Below are positions 6,180 through 7,117 of a DNA stretch of 7,117 bases, in pieces. Origin of the DNA: Rhodospirillales bacterium (GTDB taxonomy: Bacteria; Pseudomonadota; Alphaproteobacteria; Acetobacterales; Acetobacteraceae). The stretch lies in assembly GCA_028866335.1 (NCBI GenBank), contig JAGWIL010000076.1, positions 1 to 7,117 of the forward strand, read 5' to 3'. Each line of letters opens with the position of its first letter. The first letter of the stretch is position 1. The notes under the pieces are model-generated. The model saw nothing but the letters and a program-made list of their open reading frames with translations. It ran no database searches and was not told the origin of the DNA. Both the position numbers and the translations under genes were made by a program.

Positions 6180-6712
6180 AGATCATCGCCGGGCGCTGGA
6201 AGGGCCGCGCCTTGGCGGTACCTGAGGGGCTGGACACACGGCCGACGAATATCCGCGCGCGCCAGGCGGTGTTTGACATTCTGGCCCATGCGCCGTGGTG
6301 CGAATTGCAAAATGCGAAAGTGCTGGATGTGTTTGCAGGCACCGGCGCCTATGGGCTGGAAGCACTTTCACGCGGGGCGGCAACGGCGACGTTTATTGAA
6401 GTTTCCAGCCCTGCACTGGCGGTTTTGAAAACCAATATCGCCGCATGCAAAGCAGAGGCCGCGCGGGTCGTCGCCGCTGATGCGCTGAATCCGCCCGCTG
6501 GTTCACCGCATGACCTGGTGTTTCTGGACCCGCCTTATGGAAAAGCGCTGCTAACCCCTGCCTTAGAGGCACTGGGGGCGAAGGGCTGGATTGCCCCTGG
6601 GGCGGTGATTGTGGCCGAGCTCGGGCCGAGCGAGATGCTGGATGTGGCTGAGGTTCTGACCGAGCGCGCGCATGGCAAAGCACGGGTGAAAATCTGGCGT
6701 TACCAAAGGTAG
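6176..6712 (+). CDS. rsmD: 16S rRNA (guanine966-N2)-methyltransferase
   Basis: A 178-residue SAM-dependent methyltransferase that makes m2G966 in the P-site region of 16S rRNA, acting on assembled small subunits. The N-terminus reads MKIIAGRWKGR, typical of RsmD, followed by TRPTNIRARQAVFDIL (21-36), the conserved RPT..R.R..lF signature. The SAM-binding motif is LDVFAGTGAYGLEALSRGA (50-68), and the catalytic DPPY lies at 118-121 after LVFL. Length is at the short end of the normal range. The start is GTG 6176, whose GTGA overlaps the TGA of the pseudouridine synthase; no ATG fits and coupling explains the weak ribosome site. The gene order pseudouridine synthase then rsmD, with tadA divergent nearby, is a recurrent alphaproteobacterial rRNA/tRNA modification neighbourhood (recalled, not searched). 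Confidence 0.95.
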   Translation: MKIIAGRWKGRALAVPEGLDTRPTNIRARQAVFDILAHAPWCELQNAKVLDVFAGTGAYGLEALSRGAATATFIEVSSPALAVLKTNIAACKAEAARVVAADALNPPAGSPHDLVFLDPPYGKALLTPALEALGAKGWIAPGAVIVAELGPSEMLDVAEVLTERAHGKARVKIWRYQR

Positions 6713-6730
6713 GCAGACGCCACCGGATTT

Positions 6731-7117
6731 TCAGGCCGGAGCTAAAGCCTGAGCCGCGATGTTTAGAAAATTGCCGAATACTGTTTGCCCCGCGGCGTAG
6801 AGTCCGGAAAACTCGGCATCCACCTCCGCCGCCAGCGTATCTAGCGCGCCAGGGCCGCGCACACGCTCCAGCGCTTTTTTATACTCCGGCAGCGCACCCC
6901 ATTCAGCAGTTGTGGTTTGGGTAAGCTCCATGTGGAATTGTAACCCGTAGGCAAAGCGGCCCCAGCGTTGCGCCTGAATGGCGCAGGCAGGTGAGCTTGC
7001 CAGAAGCTCAGCGCCTTGCGGCAGGCGTTGCACCTCCGCCCCATGCCATTGCAGGCAAGGCCAGGCGGCGGGCAGGCCTGTGAAAATGGGGTCAGGCGCG
7101 ATCTCCACCCGGCTCAT
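6731..7117 (-). CDS. Class I glutamine amidotransferase, C-terminal part (5' end outside window)
   Basis: 128 residues are visible; the frame is open to the window edge, and the Met at 7117 is probably internal because the catalytic Cys region must lie upstream. The segment carries PCLQWHGAEVQRLPQGAELLASS (20-42 of the fragment) and YGLQFHMELT (57-66). The second supplies the His and Glu (H62, E64) of the Cys-His-Glu triad. The WHG/LP.GA/LASS...QA pattern is that of stand-alone GMP-synthase-like (GATase1) proteins, found in many proteobacteria with substrates mostly unassigned. It is convergent with rsmD, with stops 18 bp apart. It differs from the PuuD-like protein in this window, so the two are not a recent duplication. 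Confidence 0.82.
   Translation of the reverse strand: MSRVEIAPDPIFTGLPAAWPCLQWHGAEVQRLPQGAELLASSPACAIQAQRWGRFAYGLQFHMELTQTTTAEWGALPEYKKALERVRGPGALDTLAAEVDAEFSGLYAAGQTVFGNFLNIAAQALAPA

Noticed and set aside
6731..6752. TCAGGC / GCCTGA hairpin at the rsmD and amidotransferase convergent ends
   Set aside because: Only 6 bp with a 10-nt loop, no U-run, and mostly within the coding end of the minus-strand gene; too weak to call.
4736..7117. The two class I glutamine amidotransferase-like genes as a duplicated pair
   Set aside because: Their motif sets differ (NTSHHQAV/VQWHPE against WHG/LQFHME) and belong to different subfamilies, so no recent duplication is supported.

Overview
The window reads as chromosomal DNA of a GC-rich alphaproteobacterium. 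The housekeeping proteins look like those of Rhodospirillales/Acetobacteraceae (an Acidocella- or Acidiphilium-like relative). That placement is inferred from protein style and gene order recalled from memory, not from a search. Nine protein genes are well supported, two of them cut by the window edges, and there is one weak small ORF. I see no rRNA, tRNA, CRISPR array, insertion sequence or origin.

Layout. (1) 1-465, +: the C-terminal part of a CvpA-family membrane protein. (2) 477-3632: a three-gene block with visibly lower GC than its flanks. It holds a large polytopic membrane protein that resembles a GT-C glycosyltransferase (minus strand), then, divergent from it, a soluble DPM1-like family 2 glycosyltransferase overlapping a TVP38/DedA-superfamily (VTT) membrane protein (plus strand). 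The 203-bp divergent intergenic region (2019-2221) carries two back-to-back candidate promoters, a GTCAA-N10-TTGAC inverted repeat, three copies of GGCAATAT and a possible small leader ORF. (3) 3657-4689, -: tadA followed by rnhB, overlapping by 8 nt. (4) 4736-6712, +: a tightly overlapped operon of a class I glutamine-amidotransferase-like hydrolase (PuuD/peptidase C26 family), an RsuA/RluB-type rRNA pseudouridine synthase and rsmD. (5) 6731-7117, -: the C-terminal half of a second class I glutamine amidotransferase.

How they work together. The block from 3657 to 6712 is mostly RNA maintenance and modification: tRNA A34-to-I editing, rRNA pseudouridylation, 16S m2G966 methylation and RNA/DNA-hybrid repair. 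The PuuD-like hydrolase is the odd member, yet it is translationally coupled to the others. The low-GC block looks like an accessory surface-glycosylation module. The GT2 could make a polyprenyl-phosphate sugar, the GT-C-like protein could use it on the periplasmic face, and the VTT protein could handle lipid translocation or recycling. This is the part of the window most likely to be undescribed; the combined function is inference.
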